From Steromphala cineraria (Eukaryota > Mollusca > Gastropoda > Trochida > Trochidae), in contig OU744721.1 of the NCBI GenBank assembly GCA_916613615.1, forward strand, positions 81,721,060 to 81,785,059: a stretch of DNA of 64,000 nt. Reading direction: 5' to 3'. Within the stretch, counting starts at the first letter, position 1; every line of letters starts with the position of its first letter. The notes below the pieces were generated by a model. It searched no databases, was not told the DNA's origin, and worked only from the letters and a program-made list of their open reading frames with translations. Below are positions 36,754 to 48,500 of the stretch, piece after piece. A program made the position numbers and the translations under genes.

Positions 36754-39636
36754 TAGTTCTGTTTGGTTGGGGTTTGACAGTGAATGTATGGGTTTTGTGT
36801 GTATGCCCTTCTTTTATGTATTATGTTTTATTGGAATATATTTTAATGTCTAATGTGATTTTAATGAATTGTCTCTTGTAGCCTTTTTGGCGGCTTATAC
36901 ATCTTTTATGCATGTATTATGAATATTTTTTATGAATGTATAAGATGAGACACAAATAAACAAATTCTCTCTCTCTCTCTCTCTCTCTCTGTTGTGTTGT
37001 GTGAGACAAGGATGGAGACCCATCCAGCCGCTAACAGAGCGTTCAGTCTCCTAACACTGTCAATCAAGCCGGACGCCAGTTACAAACCAGGCTCTGCACG
37101 CTTTGGTCGAGTCTACGTCAACAAGCGCGTCGTGAATGATTGAACGGCGATTGTAAACTCGCGTCAAAACTGGTTGGCCTATTGTCTGGTGTATGGACAG
37201 AGCTCTGTGCAAACTTTCCGCCGCTTCGTCAGTGATCTTTAGGAGGGTCCCCCGTAAATAAGGCTTTTAGTCGCTTAGAATGAGCCTCTAGTCGCCTGGT
37301 GGTGTGGTATTCAAATCCACCGCACCTCACACTACGTCTTTGTCGTGACGCCAACAATGGGGAGACCGCACCGCTCGTTTCCCATTTTCCTTAGCACAGA
37401 TCTTCAAGCCTTTTCTCAAAGAAGATTCGAACCCCGAACCCTGCAAAGCGTCATTGTTGGTGCAGTTTACAATACCTTGCTAGCTTGTACTGCAAACAGA
37501 ACTCACTCATCCCTGGCTCCAGTATAGACCTCGTGAATTAACTGGGTGTAAGAATGCCATTTGAATATGCATGCACATACATCGATTGAAGCATCACAAA
37601 ATGTACGTGTTTAGTTGACCCCCCATGGTTGTATGCATTGTTTGGCAGGAAACTAATTTACATTTTTCATTTCAATTTATTTCTGGTTGCAATTGAAGCG
37701 TGTTGTAATTATCGCGCGTCGATGTTTGTTGAAAGAAAATATGGTAAAAACGAAACCTTTAGAGTGGCTGCTAATTGAAACGACGGTGTGTTGAACGTTG
37801 TAGATATTTATCTCTCTCACAACACACGTTATAGAACTCATACACGTGTCGGATATTGCTCATTCTGATGCATATTATGAAATGTGTGAAATGAGATAAT
37901 GCATTGTGGTATTTTATTTCAGTTTAATTTTTTCTCAAATAAGACTAAACAATCAGTGGTTAGTTGTGTTATACTAGACGACCAGACATCTACATGAGTA
38001 CATGTCGAACATACAACCCGCTCCTGTAGGAGGGACTGTGGTCGGCTATTTGGAAGCTGCTTACCCTTGTATGAAATAAACGATTGTAATTTGTTGCTTT
38101 AGTATTGAGAATTGAGTTTGTTGTTAATAACTAGGAATTTATTTAAATGACTCTCCGTTAAATATACTTTCAATATCAAGAACCGAAATATGCACAAGAC
38201 TTAGTAAAGTGCCATGTGAGCAAGCGGCTACTGTACATCGTCGTGTGAGATACTTTTAACTTTTAACACATTATAGGAAATGTCTCTAACTAGTATATGA
38301 GAAAACTCACTTTTATATGAAATGGACTGGGTAACGCTATGCTGTATCACAATGCACAGTCGAGTGACGACAAGACGCAAAATCCTGTTGACTATGTGAC
38401 ACTGACAGTCCACACGACTACGGGGACAAATATCACCTTCTCAGAGTCTGGCTGCACAGATCTGTTCTAATGTTGCTCACTGTGGTCGGCTTGTCTCAAA
38501 AGTGTTTATATAGCATACAGGCTTGATCAATTTAATAGCGTCAGCTGACAAGCGAAGGACGAGAGCTAGAGGAGCGACCAGGGGAAACAATACATGTACA
38601 ACTCAATAGATGAATTGGTCCGCTTACTCTTACACTTGATACAAAATGGTATTGTGACAACACAAATTAGTCCAAAGCACAGGAATAGTGGAAAGCGTAA
38701 TGTTCATTTGATTTTGAAAATCGGTATTCTGGTGAACACGTCAGCAGTAAGGGCGAATTTTACAAACAGTACACGTATGGTGTATTCCTGTATTTTCACT
38801 TACTACTGAAGGGTACGTGTGAGTGTAGCAGATAACTGCGTTCAGGAATACACTACACTACAACACGTGTACCACCGTCTGTGTCACTTACAACTCTAGT
38901 GTCAATAAAGCCGCGATATGTAGTAACGTAACAAGCAAACATATGTAATGTGCGTTTCCTATATTACTGAAACTTTAGTGTGAATTGCTATGAGTGTAGA
39001 GTACAGTGAGAGAGTGTGGTGACTTACCGGTGTGCTGCTCCCGTGTCGACATCCCTCGCAGTCGCAGACCGTAGGGTGGACAGACAGTATCCCTTTGGTC
39101 AGCAGCAGCTTGAGACTCTTGCCGTGATGCCTGATGGACCGTTTCCAGTCCTTGGCAGTCTCTCGACCACTCACAAACTGGAACTCATTCGGGGTTAACC
39201 ACGAAGTTTGAAAGAATATACACGGTCCTTTGCTTCCCTGGCAAAGTTTTGACAAGTACAAATATGCTTTGTTTTGTCCACATTCAACTTCTAAAATGAT
39301 TTCACCGTCTTTCACTATAGGTTTAACATACTCCTCGGAATCGCCGATTGCTGCTAAGAATGAGCTTGGATTGGACGCCAGGTTTTCCTGAAGTGTAGTA
39401 GGTTTCACACTGGGTGTTGTGGGTTTCACTGACGGCGTTGCCGATTTCACTTTGACACTGGGTGATTTCATATCCACAGAAGTTTTAGATGTTTGAGTAG
39501 TGGGGCTCTCCATAGCCATGTCCACTGCGGGTGCGTTCTGTATCATGGCTTGTCTCGCCTCGGTCAGCTCATGTGCTGGGTGGTCTGTACTTGAACTAGA
39601 ACTAGCAGAGTGATCCTGCTCCTCGCATTTCCCCAT
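22869..39636 (-). CDS. SAMD11: SAMD11 orthologue (SAND + SAM domain nuclear regulator)
   Basis: Six exons join as 39636-39028, 27075-26852, 26408-26194, 26075-25259, 25009-24301 and 23057-22869. All introns are GT-AG and the phases agree (0, 2, 1, 2, 0). The product is about 920 residues. SAND domain at about 111-197 (KDWK at 162-165, CDCEGC at 191-196); basic nuclear-localisation clusters at about 209-221; a Ser/Thr/Val-rich middle; ALDLS followed by SKRLRL; and a SAM domain at about 838-903 (WSVEDVCRF ... FREQRVDG ... LGMKLGPAL). Vertebrate SAMD11 and SAMD7 carry this SAM domain, and long SAMD11 forms carry the SAND segment. They act in the nucleus with Polycomb-type repressors and control photoreceptor gene expression. 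SAND domains bind DNA, and this SAM class self-associates. The ATG at 39636 has a purine at -3 and G at +4. An in-frame stop at 39844-39846, with no ATG between, supports it unless an unseen upstream exon is spliced in. Small exons missed in the 12-kb intron 1 are possible. Confidence 0.9.
24301..25009 (-). CDS. SAMD11: SAMD11 exon 5: Met/Pro/His-rich region and first half of SAM
   Basis: 709 bp. The acceptor is TTGTTTCAG, the donor is GTGAGA, and the phases are 2 in and 0 out. A Met/Pro/His/Tyr-rich segment is followed by ALDLSTSKRLRL, which combines a CtBP-like PxDLS-type motif (Ala in place of Pro) with a basic cluster. The exon ends in the first SAM helices, WSVEDVCRFISILDGCAVYA plus E. 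The split after YAE falls within the SAM domain. Confidence 0.9.
25259..26075 (-). CDS. SAMD11: SAMD11 exon 4: Ser/Thr/Val/Pro-rich region
   Basis: 817 bp. The acceptor is CTCTCCTTCAG, the donor is GTAAGT, and the phases are 1 in and 2 out. It encodes about 272 residues of low-complexity sequence with an imperfect tandem SVNTS/SVDTS repeat, Pro-rich blocks, and a conserved-looking end (FSDYMRLLAAGHGPQM). Long antisense open frames across this exon result from its composition. Confidence 0.85.
26194..26408 (-). CDS. SAMD11: SAMD11 exon 3: linker
   Basis: 215 bp. The acceptor ends TTTGCAG, the donor is GTACGT, and the phases are 2 in and 1 out. It encodes a charged linker (PVFKKVKVQGQDEVTCEKK) with no recognised domain. 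The single C after the acceptor completes the AGC codon begun by exon 2. Confidence 0.8.
26852..27075 (-). CDS. SAMD11: SAMD11 exon 2: basic, nuclear-localisation region
   Basis: 224 bp. The acceptor is a pyrimidine-rich tract ending TTCCAG, the donor is GTATGT, and the phases are 0 in and 2 out. It encodes GEKRKAPTGEGKKSKK, a bipartite-type nuclear localisation signal, followed by polar, probably disordered sequence. The frame joins exon 1 without adjustment. Confidence 0.85.
27368..27397 (-). repeat. 30-nt GAAACGTCGC motif, copy 2 (in SAMD11 intron 1)
   Basis: Minus strand GAAACGTCGC, eight bases, AATAAAGAAGTT. It has the same layout and length as the copies at 12915-12944 and 63606-63635, and lies about 290 bp upstream of SAMD11 exon 2 in sense orientation. 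It carries an AATAAA that is potentially readable as a polyadenylation signal within the host intron. Confidence 0.5.
28370..28500. repeat. Long imperfect inverted repeat (fold-back)
   Basis: The arms are 28370-28422 and 28448-28500 (53 bp each) with few mismatches around a 25-bp spacer. The centre of the left arm reads GGTAATACGGTCTGATGTAC and its complement is present in the right arm. It lies in SAMD11 intron 1. The origin is unknown: a fold-back transposon relic or a hairpin-derived MITE is possible. Confidence 0.85.
29590..29900. promoter_or_regulatory. Candidate intronic enhancer, CpG-rich with homeodomain sites
   Basis: A CpG-rich island inside AT-rich intron 1. It holds TAATCC (29727-29732), the K50 Otx/Crx-type core, next to CTATTAAACC, and further on GGGATAATTATAAAC. 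GC-rich sequence continues discontinuously to about 31200 without a recognisable gene. The regulatory role is inferred from composition and motifs only. Confidence 0.4.
30454..31200. other. CpG-rich intronic block, no gene recognised
   Basis: A 184-codon open frame (plus, 30454-31008) crosses this GC-rich stretch. It is Arg/Ser-rich, has no domain or conserved motif I can name, and lies antisense inside SAMD11 intron 1. High GC is enough to explain it. Confidence 0.35.
32340..32960. promoter_or_regulatory. Candidate intronic enhancer with clustered TAAT/ATTA sites
   Basis: Within about 32350-32530 there are six homeodomain-type sites: AAATTAATGAAG, TGAATTAATAATGCAAAAT (also octamer-like), GCTAATCAT, CGTTAATGAAGG, CAATTAATGAATCC and GCGATTAGAG. 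They sit in sequence that becomes CpG-rich beyond 32500. This density and mix is typical of animal developmental enhancers. No gene is seen. Confidence 0.45.
33000..34560. other. Intronic DNA with CpG-rich islands
   Basis: CpG-rich stretches at about 33120-33560 and 34130-34530 alternate with AT-rich DNA. The 34130-34530 part has several TAAT/ATTA motifs in high-CpG context and may be regulatory. Overlapping frames on both strands (for example minus 33022-33495) show no domain. Confidence 0.4.
35478..35810 (+). pseudogene. Non-LTR retrotransposon ORF 3' end
   Basis: About 110 codons matching the extreme C-terminus of a CR1-like element. ESGRYTKPVTP leads to the zinc-finger-like CPFCDVIEDQIHFLIDCPMY and then the short helical tail ending at the TAA. 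The reverse transcriptase proper is missing (5' truncation). About 90 bp of 3' UTR follows and leads directly into the (TATG)n array at 35901. It is sense to the plus strand, so antisense to SAMD11 intron 1. Confidence 0.82.
35901..36750. repeat. Compound (TATG)n array with duplicated spacer
   Basis: Three (TATG)n runs lie at 35901-36029, 36264-36477 and about 36659-36750. Between runs 1-2 and 2-3 lies the same diverged spacer of about 180-235 bp (starts at about 36029 and 36481; both contain ACTAATCCACTAATGTACTA). The structure is therefore a larger unit of about 450 bp duplicated once. All Y-V-C-M or T-Y-I-H open frames here are translations of the repeat. Confidence 0.95.
36751..36995 (+). 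repeat. Retroposon-like 3' tail ending in (TC)n
   Basis: A T-rich stretch ends in AATAAACAAATTC and then about 13 TC repeats (36965-36990). The layout of AATAAA followed by a simple repeat is the same as the 3' end of the 43.8-45.5 kb element, which suggests the tail of another non-LTR element. No coding sequence remains. Confidence 0.5.
39028..39636 (-). CDS. SAMD11: SAMD11 exon 1: N-terminus and complete SAND domain
   Basis: 203 codons. A Ser-rich start is followed by a short tandem PSVKPTT repeat (residues about 68-81) and then the whole SAND domain (ECGQNKAYLYL ... KDWKRSIRHHGKS ... GILSVHPTVCDCEGC). The exon ends in phase 0 at CACACCG followed by the donor GTAAGTC. Encoding the full SAND domain in the first coding exon makes this exon a self-contained DNA-binding module. 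Confidence 0.88.
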
Positions 39637-39639
39637 CCC

Positions 39640-40620
39640 CCGTAAACATAAACTGAATCCACGGCTTGTGTCCGTCCGACTGCTACTCTCTCCGCTTGCC
39701 ACACAAGCCCCGCCCCCTTTGACACCGCTCACCACCGCCGCTTCGCTTATCTTGGCTTGCGCAACCCCGCCTGCCCGCCCGCCCCAGCGACCGTCACATC
39801 TATCATTTACGGGTTTAGTACCGCCGCGGACCCTTTTGACACTTCAGCAACGATTCGCTGCTACGCTACGCGCTCTGTCTCTCTCGCTGGCTCTCTGTGC
39901 CGTAAGCTGTGTGTGAGTGAGTGTCGGAGTAGGAACGCTCTAGTACTTGAACGCCTCGGGCCACTTAACTGGGCTGTCTCGCTCCGTGAAGCAGTTTTGT
40001 AGGCGATTACACGGTCTGCCGGGGGCGCCTCACTGCGATACGCCGTGATTAACTTGCAGACAAAACTACCAAAATGTGAATGAATTTACGCTTGGGCAGT
40101 TGGAAGATTGAGCTCCCGGAATTGAATTGATCCGATCCGTTTTTCCCCAACCCGATGCAATACTGAAACAGCTCCTTAGGGGCGATTTGCTAGGCTGCTT
40201 GGCCAAACGACCGGTCCTCCGATCAATAGAACTCTCGCGATGTGAAAGACCCACCCAGCCTTTGAGAAGGACGCACGGCATTGTCGGGTTTATGTGTGTC
40301 TTGCCACGCCGGTCGTAATTCCGTTCGGGTAAAGTTCATACATTGAGATTGGCGATAAGCGAAAACCTTCGGCGCGCACGCCTCGTGTGTAATGTGAATG
40401 GGAGGCGGTGAAATTTGAGCCCCGCGTTATCTCCGTACGTCGCCGTAACGTGGCCTCGAGTTTGAAGCCTTTTTATGTGCGTGCGTGCAGAACGGCGTCA
40501 GCCGCTTGTTACAGCTCGCGGGGCTTGAATGTTAGCTTGTCTTCAGCAGCGTCAAATTGTAATGGTTCACAATTAAAACAGGGCGGGTTTATTTGCCTCT
40601 AAAGGCACAAGCGTGCAGCA
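39640..40620 (-). promoter_or_regulatory. SAMD11 5' region: CpG-rich promoter candidate
   Basis: A GC- and CpG-rich block starting at the SAMD11 start codon and extending upstream. It includes a GC box (CCCGCCCGCCCC at 39774-39785), an in-frame stop at 39844-39846 marking untranslated sequence, and further CpG-dense DNA to about 40620. I see no TATA box. The layout fits a CpG-type promoter with a 5' UTR inside the island; the transcription start itself cannot be placed. Confidence 0.6.
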
Positions 40621-42094
40621 TGACCCTTTTGGTTAGATCGAATTCGCGACAAGACTTCGATGACAATTCTGAACACATTAACGAATGCGTTATTTGAAAA
40701 ACGCATGTTTTTAATTTACTGGTTTACACGCTAAAGGCAATGGACTTATCTATGTCTGCGACTAATTGTCTTTCCAGTTCGTGACTCCATTTACCAGAAA
40801 CACTTGTTCACAATGTTCTGGTTGTACGATCGATATGTAAACTAAATGGAATACATCCTCAGTTTGTGAACACTGTGACACATGTGGGTGACGCGGAGTG
40901 ACATACAAGCGATCTGTAGTGCTCAAAGTATTCCATTTCATGCTTTGCTTCAGACATACAGTTTACTACGCATATGCTGGTCTTCAACAATAAAAATAAC
41001 ACCACCATATCGAACAACCATAGTAGTCGCTTGATTAAACTTGTTTCAACGAATGGAAGAACTCCGACAAACGATTCCAGTGGAAGTTGATGGAGGCGTT
41101 CATAACATGAATGTGACACTATAAGCCTGTTTGATTAAAGATGCACTCTCATCATACCATGGGGTTCGTGATGAAATTAAACTTTTGAAAAAAGAAATAC
41201 ATCGCTCGGTCGAAAGTTTGATATCATATTTAAATGTTTTAATCAACAATGATCTACTTATTTCGAAGACATATGTGCAATTCTATCTACAAATGTGCCG
41301 AAACATTAAACGCTTTCGAAGACGTCATCATTATGTGTGTAGGGTTTATCTCACGTCTCTATAACCGTAAAATTGTCCGATGGGTATCAACTTGGACGTC
41401 TACGAGTACATCAGGGAAAATGAAAATGAAATCTTATCGTGCGCGACAAAGATGGCTTGCAAAAGTATATTTGAGAACACCATTATGACAGCGGTTGACT
41501 TGCCTTCATGTCGACATCTACGAATTAGCAGATGCCGTGTAGTTCACTTTGGTAAATCGTCTCCTATCTAATGCATTATGGTCCGATTTTCTCTTTGTTT
41601 AGGCCTATCGCTTAAATGCAACAAATACAGTACAAAAACTTTTTCAAAATTTGAAATTCACTACATTTTGATTGGAAATTCACTACATTTTGAATATGGA
41701 TCTTTAATATTGAAATGCGTTAAAACTTTTCGATGTTCAAGAGGATATAAGTTGGAGACTGATTGATACCTTTTATCTCGTCATTTGAATTTTAAATGTT
41801 CCAAGCTTTCCAGTTTATGCAAAACAACGTCCAACATAAGTCAAATGATAATCTCACGTAGAATCGACGAGAGAATCATACTTCCCAGTGAGTCGGCCGA
41901 TACAATATGACGCATTGTGTTTTCAATTGTTCATATATGTATTTCCAATACTACAACAATCGCCAAATCAATGCATTTAAAGCGTGATTCTTATTCAGAA
42001 GCTATGATCTATTATATTATGACCACACAACATATTCTTAACTGATATGTTTGCTCTTTAGATTTTCAGATATAAAAGTTTCATAAATCTTGAA
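40621..42094. other. Intergenic, upstream of SAMD11
   Basis: AT-rich, with short overlapping plus-strand frames (41131-41766) and no recognisable domain. Confidence 0.4.
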
Positions 42095-42528
42095 CTACTC
42101 ACCTGATTATGATTATATATCACCAACTACTGTCAACGAGGAAGCCACTACTGATTTTCTCCCTTTAGTGGAAGACGTAAACAAACCATTTACAGAACAA
42201 GAAGTTTTTAACAGTTTAAATAAGCTGAAATGAAACAAATCACCCGGCGAAGATGGTATAGTTTGTGAATTTCTGCAATCAACTAAACATTATGTAACGC
42301 CTCTACTGACATTACTGTTCAATAAATTATTTGATTCCGGAATTTTCCCTTCACAGTGGGGTAAAAGCATTATTTGTCCACTTTATAAAACAGGAGACAA
42401 AAACAAGCCTGGTAACTACCGCGGCATCTCACTCATCAACTCAGTGTGTAAGGTATTTATGTCTATACTCAACTCTCGACTTCAAACCTGGTGTGATGAC
42501 AACAATGCGATCCACGAAACTCAAGCTT
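42095..42528 (+). pseudogene. CR1-like retrotransposon, left part of split RT
   Basis: Plus-strand RT finger region: PFTEQEVFNSLNKLK, a stop (TGA at 42231-42233) where relatives usually have Asn, then NKSPGEDGI, LFDSGIFPSQWGKSIICPLY, KPGNYRGISLIN and the start of an IHETQA segment. It is interrupted at 42528 by the nested element and resumes in the same frame at 43768. The upstream endonuclease is not recognisable. Confidence 0.9.
42507..42528. repeat. Target-site duplication, left copy
   Basis: Identical over 22 bp to 43768-43789. Removing 42529-43789 restores the RT reading frame of the host element. Confidence 0.93.
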
Positions 42529-43767
42529 TTTTTTTATGAAAGTTTTTTTATTCACTTCATTTGGATACAATCAAGTATGTTTGGTAATGAACAGTGAGAT
42601 AATAATAAGATAACTGGATGAACAATGGCAACGGCATACATTTTTACAATCAGTGTTGGGAAGTAAGTAACAAAAAGGGTGTACATTGGTATCAAATGTG
42701 ATCAATAGCATTAGATGAAATCCTCAAGGATGTTCCATTTTCTCTCAAAACAATTCATATTGACATTTTTTCTAGCAATATATTTTTCGATGATAAGAAC
42801 ATCCTTCAAAATGCATTTATATAATGTAAAGCTTGGTTTCAAACCTTTAATATTCATAACAAAAATATGTCGTTTCGCTAATAGTATCATATGGTTCAAC
42901 AAGTGGTTACTATTCGCACAGAAAAGTATGTCTTGGTCGGAAAATGAAAATGTTGTACTTAAAACTCTATTGACAAATTGAGTGAATTCGTTCCAGAAAG
43001 TTTTAACAGTTGGACATTCAATGTATACATGATAAATATTCTCACTCAAACCACATGTTGAACATATGTCACTATCAACTAGTTTCATTTTTAACAACTC
43101 TCGTTTAGTATATATAGCTCTATGGATAAACTTGTATTGGAATTCCAAAAGTTTTGTATCTTTGGTTGATTGTCTATATTTCAAAAATACTGTCTTCCAA
43201 TTGATATCGTCATTAAGTTCATCTTCCCATTTGTTACATACTGTTGGAAACTTACATGAAGCATCACATAGGTTATCGTAAACAAATCTTGAACCTTTAA
43301 AAGGTTTGATAAGATCAGTCCAAGGGGAATGTATAGGCAAATTGCTTATGGCTGAGGGATCAGATGTTTGGATGGCATTTTTCCATTTTTTAGGAATGCT
43401 TAGGATGACACGGTTTAGATCAAGTACCGTGCCCTTAACATTAAATTTTGTTTTGAGCCCTGCAAATGTAATAAAACCAGAACCTTGGCAAATATCTTTA
43501 ACATGGATTATTCCTTCTTTGAGCCAATTATTGATAATCAAATTTGAATTGTAACAATGATGATTTAACCAGAGCGGTTGCATGCGTATTTCGTTTATGT
43601 TATGTTCATTCACAATATGTCCTTTTATGTATCTTTGCCAAGCATCAAGTGCATCTTTCCAAAACGGGTTTAAAGGGTTGTAATGTTTGTTAATATTCGC
43701 CCCTAACATGAGGATATGATCAATAGGAAAGCCAGCTAGGCGATAGTTTGATTTTAATAGGTATCTA
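42529..43767 (-). mobile_element. Nested, 5'-truncated L1/Tx1-like element
   Basis: A minus-strand insertion flanked by a perfect 22-bp target duplication (42507-42528 and 43768-43789; begins GCGATCCACG, ends CTCAAGCTT). The plus-strand poly-T right after the left copy is its short poly-A tail. An open frame of about 332 codons (43709-42711) encodes the C-terminal part of the ORF2-type protein. KLLEFQYKFIHRAIYTKREL and the zinc-finger-like CSTCGLSENIYHVYIECP ... FWNEF are typical of L1/Tx1 elements. The RT catalytic core is absent through 5' truncation. The uninterrupted frame and identical duplications point to a fairly recent insertion. Confidence 0.92.
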
Positions 43768-43789
43768 GCGATCCACGAAACTCAAGCTT
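43768..43789. repeat. Target-site duplication, right copy
   Basis: Identical over 22 bp to 42507-42528. It marks the 5' junction of the minus-strand nested element. Confidence 0.93.
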
Positions 43790-45512
43790 GCTTTCGACCA
43801 GGATACTCAACAGTTGATCAGATGTTTGTTTTACAGTTAATTATTCAAAAGTATATCTCTAAAAGGAATGGAAGGTTCTATTGTTTATTCATAGACTTTT
43901 ATAAAGCCTTTGACTGTGTTCATCACGATGTCCTGTTGAATCAACTGAAATCTTTGGGTGTTAATGGCAAAATTCTCAAGATACTTTGTGATATGTACAT
44001 GTATAGTAAATTATCAGCTTGTGTAAAAACTGGAACAGGACATTCTGAATATTTAACATGCAACATGGGCACTCGCCAGGGATGTATACTTAGTCCAAAA
44101 TTATTCATTATGTTTATAAATCAACTAACCAAAATGCTGGAAGTAAATGGTGGACATGGAACGTTCATATCAACTGAAATCCCAAATGTATATGCACTGC
44201 TATTCGCTGACGATGTATCAACATTAGCAGACACCGCTTTTCAACTGCAAAAGAAAATCACAGTACTGGAAGATTTTTGTGATAAAACTGGAATAAAAAT
44301 TAACTTAGACAAAACAAAAATATTAGTGTTTAGAAACGGAGGACCACTGCGGAATTATGAAAAATGGTACTTAAAAGGGAAAATAATAAACGTTGTTAAT
44401 AATTACAGGTATCTGGGGATTGTATTCACGCCTAAACTTTCGTGGACTAAAGCATTGAACTGTTCTGCATCTCAAGCTAAGAAAGCCATTATCAGTATTT
44501 ATCGGTACCAGTGTAACTTTGGAAAATTTAACTATTGTGACATATTCAAATTGTACGAAAGTATTGTTGTTCCTATTCTGTGCTACGGATCTGAAATATG
44601 GGGGACGTCCCACCAGAAAGTCGTCGAGACTGTTCACATTAAATTTTGTAAACGATTCCTGGGATTAAGTAAAACCACACCGAACAATATGGCTCTTGGA
44701 GAATGTGGTAAAACATACTTACAACTTACTTACATGACAAAATCAATAAAATTCTGGTGCAAACTTATCCATTTAGAACCATCACGACTTCCGTACCAAG
44801 CTTATTATATGATCAAGTCTATCTCTGATGCAGGTCGTCATACATGGGCTTCCGAGATAAAGAATGTGCTCCACAAACTTGGATTTGGACACGTATGGAT
44901 ACAACACCAAGTTGGAAACATCGACGTTTTCATATCTGAATTCAAGCAATGACTGAAGATCTAACTCAGGAATGGCATTCATCTTTACACGACAATTCAA
45001 AATGTTGCAACTACAAGCTCTTTAAAACTCTCCTTGACGTAGAACAGTATATATCATGTGACATGCCCTCTTATCTCATCAAATATATCGCTAAATTCCG
45101 GTGCAACAATTTCAACCTACTAATAGAATCTGGCCGTCATAAAAACATACCACGTAGCGAAAGAATTTGTGAAACTTGTTCAACCCAGGATATAAAGTTC
45201 ATCGAAGACGAATACCATGTCCTCCTGTGTTGTGTCAGATACCATGATCTTAGAAAAAATTATATCTGTGAATATTTCTGTGAAAAACCAACACGACAGA
45301 AATTCACTCAACTCATGCAATCGTCAGAAAAACAGAAAATCAAATCCACAGCAATGTTCCTGTACAAAGTATTCAACGCACGACGTGAATCTCATGAACT
45401 TTCAAACTAAAAATAATGCATGCAATATATATATTCTTAATCGATTTCAATACTGTATTTTGGGTCTTAGGCCTTATACTGAAATAAACCTGTATGTCTG
45501 TCTGTCTGTCAT
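43768..45512 (+). pseudogene. CR1-like retrotransposon, right part (RT and 3' end)
   Basis: Continues from 42528. CFRPGYSTVDQMFVLQ, FIDFYKAFDCVHH, GTRQGCILSP and ALLFADDVSTLAD are RT motifs in order, with the catalytic FADD intact. The thumb (NNYRYLGIVF), YGSEIWG and connection follow. A stop at 44950-44952 and a frame change lead into a second open frame (44949-45410) carrying the C-x2-C ... CCVRYHD zinc-finger-like tail. The 3' UTR has AATAAA at 45483 and ends in (TGTC)n at 45493-45510. Between 43768 and 44949 the frame is open, so this copy is younger than those at 3.4 and 17.5 kb, but the stop at 42231, the frame break and the nested insertion leave it inactive. Confidence 0.92.
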
Positions 45513-48500
45513 AAATCTTGAACTTTTGACAAAATGGATAATTTTCTATAAGAACGAATGAGGAATTAACTTCATAAGGTTTCGATAATTTTCATGTATT
45601 TTTGTTTTTATGTAGACAGATTAATTCTTTACCATAATAATTTTGTTGACTTTATATGAACGTTATACAACGCAAAATGTAATGTAAAGATGATATGAAC
45701 TTAACGACGCAAAATGCACTCTTTATCATATGAAAACCTTCACGAAATAAAGCATCAAGCCAAAGGGCACATAAATGTTGAAGACATATTTCAAAAGATA
45801 TTAGAATCCTCTAGGTATACAAATGTGTATCTTATTTTCTAATGGTATTATTTTCATCTACTTGCATTTGTAAAACAATAACAAGGCTAAGGATCTACCA
45901 AACATAAATATTTTTATTGACGTACGTAAAGTATCCATGTTTCGTTTTCGTAGATAAACTTTACGTAATCCATTATTAAAGAGGATTCTGTAATTCACAT
46001 TAAACAAACATAAATTTCCTCGTAAAACCGTGTCCCAATAAAACGCCTTCAGCACAGCATCGGCTCGATGTGTCACGTTAATTACCCGAGTCGTAAACGG
46101 TATTCGTTTCGCTCATTATCCGTTAAGTGGACACAATTATCGCTGGCCGGATTACCTACCCCGCTATACCTACTGTCACGCTGATTCAACTGGAAGCATT
46201 TCCGCCTAGCTTCCTCCGTGCAGATTAGCTTCTTGCCCTGTGGGGCACGGAAGTCAGGGGAGGGGGAGGGGTGTCAGATGGGGAGGGGGTTATGGAGTTG
46301 GTGAGGGGGTGGCTCTATTGGGGATGAGGGGTGAAATCTAGACTGACACCGTCTCTTACAATTGGAAGAATGTTGTACATTTAGTCCAAAAGGCTTGAAA
46401 CCTTGTTCTATGAGTATCAGAAGCATTGCGACGTCATTGCAAGGCATCCTAATATTGATAAGTAAATTGAACATGTGTTGATTGTCTGTCAGTATGTTTA
46501 TTTCCTTAATAAGTATTTTTTATTAATTTGTTATAAGTGTTAAATTATATAGATGTTCAGAGTTTTAAGCATTTCACGCCAATAACTCGAGCGATTTAAA
46601 AAAAACTATTAATGTAAATTATTTTACAGTTTGGATTGAGGGATTTATTCCTACGATATCATAATTGCACTATCAATTAGAACACGATTTTGTTTCTAGA
46701 CTCCTGCGAGATTACGTATTGATGGAGGTGACACAAAGTAAGTACTACTAGGGTGTTCAACACTTCACTAATCTGTATTGATGAAAGTGTCACTGTGAGT
46801 AAACCATTTCAAGCAAACATTTCCAATCCACTGTTTCCCCTAACCTTATCATCTTTGTTTAACTAGCCACATTTCATCTAATTCTTCAATGCATCTCGAC
46901 ATTAGAATAGCTTTAAATCTGTGAAAAACGCTCTCTTATCTTTAAGAATGACTGTTTTAACTGTTTTGATATTGTTTGAGAGTCATTCAAGAAGGTGGAC
47001 ATATCAAGAAGACAATGAGTTTTATAGATGATCAATTTATTTATTGTAGAAAGAAGCTACGTTATACAATAAAGAAGTTGATCATCTATACAACTAATTG
47101 CTACTTTTACCAAAAAGAATTGTCTTTTTGTTTTGAAGTATCAAACAAATCAGAGAACCTCCATCGAGATCGACATCGGTTCATTTTGGCTGATGGAATC
47201 CAACTCCTAGAATGAGAAACTAGGAGAATGCGCCAGGGAACGATTCCGTCTCCCCCGGCGCGTTTCACACCTGGGCGTTACACAAAGGTGGAGGAGGGGG
47301 ATGTGTTGATTCCCCCGCCCCTTGAAACAAGCCTCTGTCACCTAGGACGTGTCAACTCAGTGATTTCCTTCTCTGCTTCAAGCTGTCTCTCACACGTGTT
47401 TTATCTATTGGGGAAATCTCGGCTGTCCACTTACCGACACAGGTGTGATATTCATTATTCTGTTTAGGTGGTTGGCAAATTTATGATCTATGGAACTTAT
47501 TCTCATACAGTACGTAATTCCACTGACAGACGACGTGAACATTATAGTTCCCCAATGTTGTCAAAAAAGTTGTTCTCCTGTAGAATTTAGCTTGTTGGCA
47601 ATACATGTATTGATATCTTTTGACCAAACGACAGATACAGCCACGTCACAAGTAACACGCTACGCTTTGTGATTCACGTTTCAGTTTAGTTAATCCAAAT
47701 ATTATCGTTTGTACAAAAGTGATCAAGTTGGATGTCATCTAAATATCGACAGGAATAGGATGAGGATGTAACATATTCGGGGGAAGTGAATATAGAGAAG
47801 AAAGAGATTCTATGCGTGACAATGTACAGGATGTGTACATAAACCAGATATAGAGACACGGCGGGTAGATACGTCCTATATCAACTAGCTGTATACTGTA
47901 ACACTGTATTCCTGCACCCACTCACACCAGCCGGTCACGTGATCTCATGTCCTAGTCAGCACACGACAGTGGAGTCACGCTCTACATGGACAGGTAAACG
48001 CGTATACTTACCTCTACCTACACGTACAGGTAGCGTTATCAACCTAGAGTAGATCTTACTTACGTCAATACAGACATAAGCTCTGCTGTTATCTGGATGT
48101 CGTGCCGACTGATCCACCGCCCGTCTATTCAGTATAAGCATGCGAATTATGACCTCTATAAAAGGTACAGTAAATATTGTGGATGACTATTTGGACTATC
48201 GTTGCGATAAAATATAATCTCCCTTAGGGAAAACAAAGATATTCATATTTGGACGATAAAGGGTACACAATTTCGACTCTTTCAATAAAAAATATTGTAC
48301 CGTTTTAAAGCCTATGTTTTGACTATGTATATCTGTCACTCACCGACATAGGCAAACTGCTATAGCATAGCAATTCGACGTAGTACTCGACATAGAAGTT
48401 TATACGCTGTCGTAACTGGGAATTCAACAAGGAACAATAGCAATTCAAACGCATGGAACCCTTGAACCACCTTAAACTTCATGTCAAAACGTACAGACGA